DNA of 64,000 bases. Origin: Ancalomicrobiaceae bacterium S20 (GTDB lineage Bacteria > Pseudomonadota > Alphaproteobacteria > Rhizobiales > Ancalomicrobiaceae). This document shows positions 10,711 to 20,541 of the stretch, one piece after another (positions within the stretch are counted from its first letter, which is position 1; every line of letters begins with the position of its first letter). The notes under the pieces are model-generated. The model did no database searches, had not been told where the DNA came from, and saw only the letters and a program-made list of their open reading frames with translations. The stretch is taken from NCBI GenBank assembly GCA_040269895.1, contig CP158568.1:4368001-4432000 (forward strand). The letters run 5' to 3'. The translations under genes and the position numbers were made by a program.

Positions 10711-11181
10711 ATGAAGATCCTGACATCGGCGGCCGTCGCCGCCACCGCATTCGTTCTCCCGACCCTCGTCGAGGCCAAGCCCGTCACCTTCGAGGTGAAG
10801 CTCAACGGCTACGGTGGCAACGGCGCCTATGTGGCGCTCTACGTCACCGATGCCGCCGGTGCCTACAAGGGCACGCTCTGGATGGCGGGGTCCAAGATCA
10901 AATACTGGCGCCATCTCGCCGACTGGCAGCGCCTGTCCGGCGGCCGGCCGGCCGAGGTCGACGGCATTACCGGCGCGAGCGTCGGCTCCGGCAAGACGCT
11001 CAAGATCAGCCTCGACCTCGCCGATGCCATGATCGACGCCGGCTACAAGGTCCATGTCGACACCGCCGTCGAGGACGGCCGCGACTATCCCTCCGAAGTC
11101 GTCGTCCCGCTCGGCACGCCTGCGAACGGCAAGCCGATCGCCGGCAAGGGCTACGTCAAGTCGCTGACGGTCTCCTACTGA
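10711..11181 (+). CDS. DUF2271 periplasmic protein with FMN-attachment motif
   Basis: This 156-residue protein has a cleavable signal peptide (about residues 1-22, ending VEA). The mature part matches DUF2271: a beta-rich domain with GAYVALYVTDAAG, TLWMAGSKIKYWRHL and VHVDTAVEDGRDYPSE. Residues 84-90 read DGITGAS, which fits the Dxx(S/T)GA(T/S) consensus that ApbE flavinylates, making Ser90 the likely covalent FMN site. An ApbE gene lies 2.3 kb downstream and a PepSY flavin reductase in between, supporting a role as extracytosolic electron carrier. GAGGA precedes ATG 10711. Domain call is good, the flavinylation is inferred from the motif and neighbours. Confidence 0.85.
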   Translation: MKILTSAAVAATAFVLPTLVEAKPVTFEVKLNGYGGNGAYVALYVTDAAGAYKGTLWMAGSKIKYWRHLADWQRLSGGRPAEVDGITGASVGSGKTLKISLDLADAMIDAGYKVHVDTAVEDGRDYPSEVVVPLGTPANGKPIAGKGYVKSLTVSY

Positions 11182-11215
11182 CCCGGCCGCCGTCCCGAGG
11201 TTTCGAGGGTTTCCC

Positions 11216-13401
11216 ATGTTTCGCCGTCTTCATTCGCTCACCGGTCTCGTGTTCGCGATCGGGCTCACCGTGATCGCCTCGACCGGTGCAATCCTGTCGA
11301 TCAACCCGGCCGTCGATCGCGCCACCCTGCCGACCGTCGAGCGCGGCACCAGCGTCGCCGCGCTCGCCGCCGCGGTCGCGGCCCGGCACGAGACGGTCGA
11401 CCGCATCGTGGTGCGACCGACCGGCGTCGTGACGGCGGACTGGTCGGATGGCGACACCTCGGGGTGGAGATCGTCGACCCCGCCACCGGGCGGGGCTCGG
11501 CCCCTATACGGTCTCGGAGACCACGCGCTGGCTGACCAACCTGCATCGGTCCTTCCTCGTCGGCGATGCCGGCCGGGTCGCGGCCGGGCTCGGCGCGCTG
11601 GCGATGTTGGCGCTGTCGGTGAGCGGTCTCGTGCTGCTTGCCCGTTCGCTCGGCGGCTGGCGTGCGCTCGCCCGGCCGATCCGCGGGTCGGCGCTGCGCC
11701 GCTGGCACGGCGAACTCGGGCGCCTCGCGGCCGCCGGGCTCGTTCTGTCGTCGCTGACCGGACTGTGGATGTCGGCCGACCGTTTCGGCCTCCTGCCGGA
11801 GAGCGAGTGCGGACCTCGCCGCGACCCCGACCGGCGGCCCGGCCATGCCGGTCGGCGCGCTCGCCGCATTGGCCGCGATCGACAGCACGGATCTGCGCAG
11901 CCTGAGCTTTCCCGCCAAGGGCGATCCGACTGATACCTTCGCCGTCGTCACCACGGCGGGCGAACTGCGCGTCGATCCGGCGACCGGCGCGACGCTCGCC
12001 TTTGCCCCGGCGACCACGCTCGACCGCATCGGCGCGATCGTCCGCCTGCTGCATACCGGCCGCGGCGCCTGGGCGCTCGGCCTCGTGCTCGGGCTCTCGT
12101 CGGCGGCGGTGCCGATCTTCGCGGCGACCGGTGCCGTATTGTGGTGGCGTCGCCGCGCCGCGTCGCCGCGCATCGAAGCCAACCGTCCGGCGCGTCTCGC
12201 CGACACGGTCATCCTGGTCGGCAGCGAAGGCGGCTCGACCTGGGGTTTTGCCGCGACGCTGCATGCGGCGCTGACGCGGGCGGGCCACGCGGTCCATACG
12301 GGCGCGATGAATGCGGTCTCGGCCGCGCATGTCGCCACGGCGGAGCGGCTGATCGTGCTGACCGCCACCTATGGCGAAGGCGACGCGCCGGCCTCGGCCA
12401 GGCAGTTCCTCGATCGGTTGGACCGGCTCGATCGCCGTGTCCCGGTCGCGGTGCTCGGCTTCGGCGATCGCAGCTTTCCGCAGTTCTGCCGCTACGCCCA
12501 GCAGGTCGTGGGTGCATTCGAGGCGCGCGGTTTCCCCTTGCTCATGCCGTTGAAGCGGGTCGACCGGCAATCCGCCCAGGAATTCGCCCAGTGGGGCCGC
12601 GATCTCGGCGCCGTGCTCGGCCATGATCTGCCGCTCGCTCATGTCGCGGCGAAGGTTCCGACGCAGCCGCTCGAGCTGGTCGGCCGCGAGGATTATGGCG
12701 CGGCGGTCGGAGCGCCGATCGCGATCCTGCGCTTCCGTGCGCCGGCGGATACGCGCGGCCGGCAGGGCCGGCTGCCGTCCTTCGAGGCGGGCGATCTGGT
12801 CGGCATCGTGCCGCCCGGCGATGCGATGCCGCGGTTCTACTCGCTCGCCTCCTCGGCGCGCGACGGCGTGCTCGAGATCTGCGTGCGCAAGCGCGACGGC
12901 GGGCTCTGCTCGACGCTGCTGCACGGGCTCGAGCCGGGCGGGCGCGTCGACGCCTTCATCCGGCCGAACCCGAGCTTTCGCCCGGCGCAGGGGCGCGCGC
13001 CGCTGATCCTGATCGGCGCCGGCGCCGGCATCGGGCCGCTCGCGGGCTTCGTGCGCGCCAATGCGATGCGCCGGCCGGTCCATCTCTACTGGGGTGGGCG
13101 GAGCCCTGCGTCCGACTTCCTCTATGAACACGAGCTCGCGCAGTACCTGGCCGAGAAGCGGCTGACCTCGCTGACGACCGCCTTCTCGCGCGAGGCCGAC
13201 GGCGCCTATGTCCAGGATCGTCTCGCCGCCGATGCCGCGCGCCTGCGCGATCTGATCCGCCACGGCGCGCAGGTGCTGGTCTGCGGCGGCCGCGACATGG
13301 GCGAGGCGGTGCGCGAGGCGCTCGACGCCGTCGTCCATCCGCTCGGGCTCGATCTCGCCACGCTCAAGTCGACCGGTCGCTATGTCGAAGACATCTACTG
13401 A
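11216..13401 (+). CDS. PepSY-TM / flavodoxin / ferredoxin-reductase fusion (sulfite-reductase-flavoprotein-like), frameshifted
   Basis: Composite length is about 727 residues. The order is an N-terminal TM helix (FRRLHSLTGLVFAIGLTVIA) and periplasmic PepSY part, more TM helices (11540-11790 and 12050-12140), a flavodoxin domain (TATYGEGDAPASARQF, near 12360), then an FAD/NADPH reductase module (RFYSLASSA, ILIGAGAGIGPLAGF, VYVCGG-like VLVCGGRDMGEAV, ending GRYVEDIY). This architecture passes NADPH electrons through FAD and FMN across the membrane. As written the frame breaks three times: near 11461 (G4 run), near 11493 (G4 run) and at about 11808 (extra T). Between and after these points the protein signal is fully conserved, so consensus error or very recent mutation is likely. 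It sits 34 bp after the DUF2271 gene. Confidence 0.85.
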
Positions 13402-13412
13402 GCTCCCGAACC

Positions 13413-13438
13413 GCGCGCCCGTGGCCCGTCGGGCGCGC
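13413..13438 (+). terminator. Hairpin after the PepSY reductase
   Basis: A perfect 9-bp stem (13413-13421 with 13430-13438) with an 8-nt loop lies 12 bp after the reductase stop. Only two T residues follow, so it would at most attenuate transcription into apbE. Confidence 0.4.
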
Positions 13439-13462
13439 TTGCGGCGGCGCCCGACGCCGCGA

Positions 13463-13496
13463 CCCATCGTCGGGCCCTGAGCGGCCCGACGATGGG
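13463..13496. repeat. Perfect 14-bp inverted repeat over the apbE start
   Basis: The arm 13463-13476 is the exact reverse complement of 13483-13496, with a 6-nt loop. The right arm encodes GPTMG, the conserved N-terminal ApbE motif, and includes the only in-frame ATG (13492). Folded in mRNA it would bury that start codon. Confidence 0.7.
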
Positions 13497-14393
13497 TTCC
13501 GATGGTCGGCGATCGTCCATGTCGCGCCGTATCACGACCTCGCCGGCCTGGCGGCCGACCTGCAGGCGGCCGTGGATCGGGTCGACGACCAGATGTCGAC
13601 CTGGAAGCCGAATTCCGACCTGAACCGGATCAACGCGGCGCCGGTCGGCCGGTGGCTCGACGCGCCGGCCGAGCTGATGGCCGTGCTCGACGCGGCGCTG
13701 GCGATCGGCCAGGCCTCCGGCGGTGCCTTCGACATCGGGGTCGGCGATCTCGTGCGGGTGTTCGGCTTCGGCGGCGGTCGCCGGCGGCCGGATGCGGCCG
13801 GCATCGCGGCCACCGCCGGCCGGCCGTCGTTCGAGCCGCCCAAGACACTCGAGCTCGATCGTCTCGGTCGCCGGCTGCGCAAGCATGCGGCGTTGTCGCT
13901 GGATCTCTCCGGTATCGCCAAGGGCTACGGCGTCGACGAACTGGCGCGGGTGGTCGAGGCGCACGGCATCGGCTCCTACTTGGTCGGCATCGACGGTGAG
14001 ATGCGTGCCGGCTGCGCCAAGCCGGATGGACGGCCCTGGATGATCGGCCACGAAAGGCCGGACCCCGACGCGCGCGACCTCGCCGGCCTGTTCGAGCTGA
14101 CGGCAGGCGCGGTCGCGACCTCGGGCAATTATCGCCACACGGCGATCGTCGGCGATCGCCGCGTGTCGCACACGATGGACCCGCGGTCGGGCATGCCGGT
14201 CGACAACGATCTCGCTTCGGCGACGGTGTTCGCCCTGACCTGCATGGCGGCGGATGCCTGGGCGACCGCCTTCATGGTGCTCGGCGCCGACGCCGCGCTC
14301 GCCCTGGCCCGCCGGTGCGGCCCGCCCGCCGTGCTGGTCCGGCGCGACGGGGCGACGCTGTCGTCGCTCGATCGCGCCACAGGGCTGGGGTGA
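13492..14393 (+). CDS. apbE: FAD:protein FMN transferase ApbE (5' frameshift)
   Basis: Transfers FMN from FAD onto Thr/Ser of Dxx(S/T)GA(T/S) motifs in extracytosolic proteins. Visible ApbE motifs: QMSTWKPNSDLNRIN, GGAFDIGVGDLVRVFGFGG, SLDLSGIAKGYGVDELA, GIDGEMRA, TSGNYRHTAIV and SHTMDPRSGMPVDN. The conserved opening GPTMG lies in one frame up to 13500 and the continuation RWSAIVH in the next, so one base appears to be missing near 13498-13501. Without this repair the first usable start is GTG 13572, which removes the N-terminal strand. No convincing signal peptide can be read because of the break. The obvious substrate is the DUF2271 protein two genes upstream. Confidence 0.88.
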
Positions 14394-14625
14394 CAAGCGG
14401 GCGTCGAACGGTGGCCGGTCGCTTCGATCCGGCACGGATGCCGGTCCTCATCGAGAGCCTTCATTCGGGCGCAACGCGAGCAGGCGCGCAGCATTCGGGG
14501 GCCGGCGAACAGCCGGCCGGCGCGGCCGGATCCTTCGTGCCGCGCTCTCCCGGTGCCTTCCTGTCCCGCTCTCCACATCTTCCGTCGGACTCCCGCCATT
14601 GAAGGCGACGCCCGTTTCGTGTATA

Positions 14626-14640
14626 GAACATATCATGAAC
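14626..14640 (+). promoter_or_regulatory. SOS (LexA) box of the imuA operon
   Basis: GAAC at 14626-14629 and GAAC at 14637-14640 are separated by exactly 7 nt, the alphaproteobacterial LexA operator (GTTC-N7-GTTC read on the other strand). It overlaps the annotated imuA ATG (14635). Confidence 0.8.
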
Positions 14641-15414
14641 ATTTTGCCGATCACCCAACCGATGCCTTCGCGTGAGGCCGCGGACGGAGAGGCTTTGAGG
14701 CTCCTCTCGCCCGGGCAATTCGCCGAAGTCTATGCCGCCACCGAAGCCGACGCCTGTGCCGCGGAAGGGCTGGCGTTGGCGGCCGTCTCGGCCTTCGCGC
14801 CGCGGCTGCCGATCCTGTGGATTCGTCATGGCTTCATCGGCCAGGAGACCGGCCGGCCCTATGCCGGAGGCTTGCGGGAGATGGGCATCGATCCGGCCCG
14901 CTTCATCATCGTGCATGCCCGCAACCCCCTGGCGGCCCTGCAGGCCGGGCTCGAGGGCGCACGGTGTCCCGGCGCGGCGGCGGTCGTGATCGGCCTGTGG
15001 GGCGAGACCAAGGCCTATGATCTCGTCGCCAGCCGCCGTCTGGCGCTGGCGGCGGCGGAAAACAGCGTGGCCCTGATGCTGGTGCGCATCGTCGCCGCGC
15101 CCAGCCCCAGCGCCGCGGCCTTCCGCTGGTCGGTCGCCTCGGCGGCTTCCAAGGCCTTTCCCGCCAACGCTCCCGGTCATCCCGTCTTCGAGGTCAAGCT
15201 GCTGCGCGCCCGTACCGGGGCCGCCAACGCGCGTTATCGTGTGGAGTGGAACCGCGATGCTCGAACCCTTACGGCCGAACCTCTCGCCGGCGATGCCGCC
15301 GGCTCGCGAGAGAACTTCCGAGACAGGCCGGCGCTATCTGGCGCTGTGGTTCCCCTTTCTGCCCACCGACCGGTTCCGCCGGGCGAACGCCTCGATCATC
15401 CGCGCGCCGGATGA
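14635..15414 (+). CDS. imuA: ImuA, SOS mutagenesis accessory protein
   Basis: A 259-residue protein of the ImuA family (RecA/SulA-like fold): LLSPGQFAEVYAATEADACAAEGLALA, PILWIRHGFIGQETGRPYAGGL, FIIVHARNPLAALQAGLEGARC and a C-terminal RYRVEWNRDA block. In alphaproteobacteria it works with ImuB and DnaE2 in translesion synthesis. ATG 14635 falls inside the LexA box. Met10 (14662) is a possible alternative if transcription starts at the box. Its 3' end overlaps imuB by about 150 bp, a common arrangement in this operon. Expression should be DNA-damage induced. Confidence 0.92.
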   Translation: MNILPITQPMPSREAADGEALRLLSPGQFAEVYAATEADACAAEGLALAAVSAFAPRLPILWIRHGFIGQETGRPYAGGLREMGIDPARFIIVHARNPLAALQAGLEGARCPGAAAVVIGLWGETKAYDLVASRRLALAAAENSVALMLVRIVAAPSPSAAAFRWSVASAASKAFPANAPGHPVFEVKLLRARTGAANARYRVEWNRDARTLTAEPLAGDAAGSRENFRDRPALSGAVVPLSAHRPVPPGERLDHPRAG

Positions 15415-16906
15415 CGGCAAGGCCGAGGCGCCGCTCGTGCTGGTCGCCAAGCAGGGCGGCGCGCTTCGCATCGCCGCGCTCGATGCCGCCGCCACCGCGC
15501 TCGGCCTGAGCCTCGGCATGCCGCTCGCCGAGGCCCGCGCGCGATCGAGCCTGTTGCGCTCCGTCGAAAGCGAACCGCATGCGGACGCAGCCTTCCTGCG
15601 GCGATGCGCGGACGTCTGTGAAAGGTTCACGCCGCTGACCGCCCTCTGGGGATCCGACGGTCTGATGCTGGACGTGACGGGCTGCACCCATCTGTTCGGC
15701 GGGGAGCAGGCGCTGATGGCCGAGGCCCGGCGCTGGATGGGAGCGTGCGGGCTGACCGTCGCCGCGGCGCTCGCCTCGACGCCCGATGCGGCGGCGGCCT
15801 TCGCCCGCCATGCCCCCGGCCTGATCGCGCCGCACGCGGAGGCGGAGGCGCTGGCCAGACGCCTGCCGCTCGTCGCCCTCGATTGCGACGATGCGGTGAT
15901 CGTCGCCTTGCGGCGGGCCGGGTTCAGCCATCTGGGCGATCTCGCGGATCGGCCGACGCGCATTCTCGCCAGCCGCTTCGGTGAAGCGGTGACCGAGCGG
16001 CTCGGCCGCATCCTCGGCCGTATCGATCGGCGCATCACCCCCCTCAGACCGCCGCCCGAACTCCTGGCCGACAAGCTGTTTGCCGAGCCGGTCACCGCCA
16101 TGGAGGCGCTGCTGGCGGCACTCGAAAGTCTGGCGACCGCGCTCGCGGAGATGCTGGAACAGCGCAGCCTCGGCGGCCGGGGCTTCCGGGCGACGCTGTT
16201 CCGCACCGATGGCGCGGTCGTCCATCTCGACATCGAGACGGCGCAGCCGCTGCGCGAGGTCAGGGCGCTCATGCGCCTGTTCCGTCTGCGCATCGACACG
16301 CTGGCCGAGCCGGTCGATTTCGGTTTCGGCTTCGATGCCCTGCGTCTCGCCGTCCTCAGGACCGACCGCCTGGAGCATCGTCAGCAGACCCTGACCGGCA
16401 GCCTGGAGCGGCCGGCCGACGAGCGGGCGCTCGCCGACCTGATCGACCGGCTGATCGCCCGCTTCGGGCATGATAATGTCCGTCGTTTCGTGGCGCGCGA
16501 CAGCCACGATCCGGTGCGGGCGAGCGGCACCGCACCCTATGCCGATGTGATCCCCGACGAAGCGGGGACCCACGAAGACGTCTGGCCGCCGCTCGAGGCC
16601 GGTCAGCCGCCGATGCGGCCGCTGACGCTGTTCGCGCAGCCTCAGCCGATCGAGGCCTTGGCGGAAGTGCCCGACGGCCCGCCGCTGCGCTTCCGGTGGC
16701 GACGCGTGCTGCATGATGTCGCCCGTGCCGAAGGCCCCGAACGGATCGCGCCGGAATGGTGGCTGACCGACCATCAGGGCGCCCAGAGCCGCGACTATTA
16801 CCGCGTCGAGGATGCGGCCGGCCGCCGCTTCTGGGTGTTTCGGGAAGGCTCCTTCGAGGACGTCTCGCACCGGTCGCGCTGGTATCTGCACGGGCTGTTC
16901 GCATGA
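15257..16906 (+). CDS. imuB: ImuB, catalytically inactive Y-family polymerase homologue
   Basis: About 549 residues. It has the Y-family layout (palm/fingers about 20-180, thumb HhH region about 190-260, little finger beyond), but the N-terminal strand reads RYLALWFPFLPTDRF where active enzymes carry the first catalytic Asp, as expected for ImuB, which acts as a clamp-binding hub. A clamp-binding-like element RPLTLFAQPQPIEALAE precedes the C-terminal block WWLTDHQGAQSRDYYRVEDA. ATG 15257 has GGAGTGGAA upstream, and 15293 is the alternative. The stop overlaps dnaE2 by ATGA. Confidence 0.92.
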   Translation: MLEPLRPNLSPAMPPARERTSETGRRYLALWFPFLPTDRFRRANASIIRAPDDGKAEAPLVLVAKQGGALRIAALDAAATALGLSLGMPLAEARARSSLLRSVESEPHADAAFLRRCADVCERFTPLTALWGSDGLMLDVTGCTHLFGGEQALMAEARRWMGACGLTVAAALASTPDAAAAFARHAPGLIAPHAEAEALARRLPLVALDCDDAVIVALRRAGFSHLGDLADRPTRILASRFGEAVTERLGRILGRIDRRITPLRPPPELLADKLFAEPVTAMEALLAALESLATALAEMLEQRSLGGRGFRATLFRTDGAVVHLDIETAQPLREVRALMRLFRLRIDTLAEPVDFGFGFDALRLAVLRTDRLEHRQQTLTGSLERPADERALADLIDRLIARFGHDNVRRFVARDSHDPVRASGTAPYADVIPDEAGTHEDVWPPLEAGQPPMRPLTLFAQPQPIEALAEVPDGPPLRFRWRRVLHDVARAEGPERIAPEWWLTDHQGAQSRDYYRVEDAAGRRFWVFREGSFEDVSHRSRWYLHGLFA

Positions 16907-19900
16907 CCGCGCCGCCCTTCGCCGAACTGGTCGCCGCCAGCAACTTCTCGTTCCTGCGCGGCGCCTCGCCCGCCGCGGATCTCGTGCTGGTGGCGCTTCT
17001 GCTCGGCTATCGCGGTCTCGGGATCGCCGATCGCAACACGGTCTCCGGCGTGGTGCGCGCCTGGTCGGCGCTGCGCGACATCCGCGAGGGCGGCCTCGTC
17101 CCGCCGGTCAAGCGTCGCGTCGGCTCCGGTCCCGGCGAGTACCTGTTCGAGCCCTATCGGGGGCCGAGCCGGGCCAGCCAGAAAGCCGCGCCGCCGCCGG
17201 ATTTGCCGCCCGATCCCCCGGAAGCGATCGCCCTCGAGGTGGAGGCGATGAAGGCCCGACTGAAGCAACGGGCGGAGACGTTCCGTCTCGCCACCGGCGC
17301 GCGGCTCGCCTTTGCCGACGGCGCGCCCGACATCGTGGTGCACGCCGAGACCCGCGAGGGCTGGGCGCGCCTCTGCCGCCTGCTGACGCTCGGCAATCGG
17401 CGCGCGCGCAAGGGCGAATGCCTGATCACGCTGCCGGATCTCCTCGCCGACACGCATGGCCTGCTCCTGACATTGATGCCGCCGCGCGAGACCGCACCCT
17501 GCGCGGAGATCCTGGGCCGGCTGCGGGAAGCCGCGCCCGGCGCCGTCTGGCTGGGGCCACCATGCCGCGCCGGGGCGACGATCGACGCCGGCTCGCCGGC
17601 CTGGCGCGTCTCGCCGCACAGGCCCGCGTGCCGCTGCTGGCCACCAACGACGTGCTCTACGCCGATCCGTCGCAACGCGACCTGCAGGATGTGCTGACCG
17701 CCATCCGGACCGGCCGATCCATCGACACCGCTGGCCGGCTCCTCGAAGCCAATGCCGAGCGGCACCTGAAGCCGCCACGCGAAATGATGCGGCTGTTCGC
17801 CGACTGCCCGGGGGCCATCGCGGAAACGCAGAACCAGCTGGCGCGCATCGGCTTCTCGCTCGAGCAGCTGCGCTACGAATATCCGGACGAGGCCATCCCA
17901 CCCGGTATGACGCCGCAGCAATGGCTGGAAGTGCTGACCTGGCGCCATGCCGCCATGCGCTATCCCGCCGGCGTGCCGGACAAGGTCGAGACGCTGCTGC
18001 GGCAGGAGCTGGCGCTGATCGGCATGCTCGACTACGCGGCCTATTTCCTGACCATCTACGACATCGTGCGTGTCGCCAACGACAAGGGCATCCTGTGCCA
18101 GGGGCGTGGCTCCGCGGCCAATTCCGCCGTCTGCTACGTGCTCGGCATCACCGCGGTCGATCCGGCCGAGCACAATGTACTGTTCGCCCGCTTCATCTCC
18201 GAGGAGCGGCGCGAGCCGCCCGATATCGACGTCGATTTCGAGCACGAGCGGCGCGAGGAGATCATCCAGCACATCTACCAGCGCTACGGGCGTGAACGCG
18301 CCGGCATCGCCGCGACGGTGATCCATTATCGCCCGAAGAGCGCGATCCGCGACGTCGGCAAGGCGTTGGGGCTGACCGAGGACGTGACCGCGGCGCTCGC
18401 CTCGACCCAGTGGGGCAGCTGGGGCAGCGACATCACGCGCGCCGAGGTCAAGCAGGCGGGCCTCGACCCGGACAATCCGCAGATCCTGCGCGCGGTCGGT
18501 CTGGCGCGCCGCCTGATGGGCTTTCCACGCCATCTGTCCCAGCATGTCGGCGGCTTCATCCTGACGCGCGGCCGTCTCGACGAACTGGTCCCGATCGGCA
18601 ATGCCGCCATGGCGGACCGCACCTTCATCGAGTGGGACAAGGACGACATCGATGCCTTGCGGCTGATGAAGGTCGACGTGCTCGCGCTCGGCATGCTCAC
18701 CTGCATCCGCAAGGCGCTCGATCTCTTGCGCACGCAGGAGGGTTTGGGCTGGGGCCTCGCCGACATCCCGAAAGACGATCGGGCCACCTACGACATGCTG
18801 TGCCGCGGCGATTCCATCGGCGTCTTCCAGGTGGAGAGCCGGGCGCAGATCAACATGCTGCCGCGCCTGAAGCCGCGGGAATTCTACGATCTGGTCATTC
18901 AGGTCGCGATCGTCCGCCCCGGTCCGATCCAGGGCAACATGGTGCATCCCTATCTGCGCCGCCGATCGGGCAAAGAGCAGGTTGTCTTCCCGTCGCCGGC
19001 GCCTGAACACGGGCCGGCGGACGAGTTGCACGCCGTGCTCGGCAAGACGAAGGGGGTACCGCTGTTCCAGGAACAGGCCATGCAACTGGCGATGGTCGCG
19101 GCAAAGTTCAGCGACATCGAGGCCAACCAGTTGCGCCGGGCCATGGCGACCTTCCGCAATCTCGGCACCATCCAGCAATTCGAGGGGCGGATGGTCGAAC
19201 GCATGGTCGGCCGCGGCTATGATCGGGAGTTTGCCCAGAACTGCTTCGAGCAGATCAAGGGGTTCGGTTCCTATGGCTTTCCCGAAAGCCATGCGGCATC
19301 CTTCGCCAAGCTCGTCTATATCTCCGCCTATATCAAATGCCATCATCCGGAGATCTTCGCGGCTGCGCTGCTCAACTCCCAGCCCATGGGCTTCTATGCG
19401 CCGGCCCAGATCGTGCGCGACGCGCGCGAGCATGGCGTCGAGGTGCGCTCGATCGACATCAACTGGTCCGAATGGGACAACGTGCTGGAGGCGGATACGC
19501 CGGACGGGTCGGGTCGCGAACGCCGTCCGGCGCCTTTGCGGCTCGGCTTCCGGCAGGCGGACGGTATCCGGGAGGAGGAGGCGCGGCGCCTCGTCGCGAG
19601 CCGGCGCAGCGGGTTTGCCTCCGTCGAGGAATTGTCGGCGCGCGCCGCGCTGCATGGCCGATCGCTGAATGCGCTCGCCGATGCGGATGCCTTCCGCTCC
19701 ATCGGGCTCGATCGCCGCGCCGCCTCATGGGAAGTCCGGCGTCTGCCCGACAGCGCGCCCCTGCCGCTGTTCGCCGTGCAGGACGCCCCGGAGCTCGGCG
19801 AGGAGCCCGACGCCGCCCTGCCGGCCATGAGCCTCGGCGAGCATGTCGCGACCGACTACCAGACCCTGCGCCTGTCCCTGAAGGCCCACCCCATGCAGCT

Positions 19901-20381
19901 TCTGCGGGCGCATTTCCGGCGCGAAGGGATTTCGACCAGTGCCGAGGTCAACGCCAGCCGAGACGGGCGCTTCGCGCGCATGGCCGGCCTCGTGCTGGTG
20001 CGGCAGCGTCCCGGCAAGGGCAATGCCGTGTTCATAACGCTCGAAGACGAGACCGGCATCGTCAATTGCGTGCTGTGGGCGCGCGATTTCGAGCGGCTGC
20101 GCCGCCCGGTCATGGCGTCGCGCCTGATGCTGGTCGCGGGGCGGGTGCAGAAGAGCGAAGACGGCGTCGTCCATCTGATGACCCGTCAGGTCATCGACCG
20201 GTCGTACGAGCTCGACAAGCTCTGGGGCGCGGACCGCGCCGGGCTCGCGCCGAGCCTGCCGCCCGAGGGCATGGCAGAAGCAGCCTCGGGCCGGCCGATC
20301 CCGGCCGCCCCCATCCTTCCACCGAGGAGCCGACACCCGCGCGACGCCCGCATCCTGCCGAAATCACGCGATTTCCATTGA
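16903..20381 (+). CDS. dnaE2: Error-prone DNA polymerase DnaE2 (ImuC), one frameshift
   Basis: A C-family polymerase of about 1,159 residues, the usual DnaE2 length. The N-terminal PHP domain reads FAELVAASNFSFLRGAS. The palm signatures are GRGSAANSAVCYVLGIT and PPDIDVDFEHERREEI (catalytic Asp pair), with further motifs FPRHLSQHVGGFILT, SYGFPESHAASFA, and a C-terminal OB fold (VFITLEDETGIVNCVLW). It starts at ATG 16903 in the ImuB stop. The PHP part is in one frame up to about 17555, and the rest (TMPRRGDDRRRLAGLA...) is in the next. A base seems missing in the G4 run 17553-17556. Otherwise intact. It copies over lesions during the SOS response with ImuA/ImuB. Confidence 0.93.
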
Positions 20382-20541
20382 TGTTGGTCTGCTCGCGACC
20401 GACTGTCTTGCCGTGCGGAACGGTCGCAGAGGCTCGTCGTTTTCGGTTCGATGGACGAGGCACAAATGTAGCAAGCGTCTGTGGCGTCCCGTCGCCTCCG
20501 TCTGTTGGCTACACCCGGACCCGCCTCGCCCAACGGCGCCT

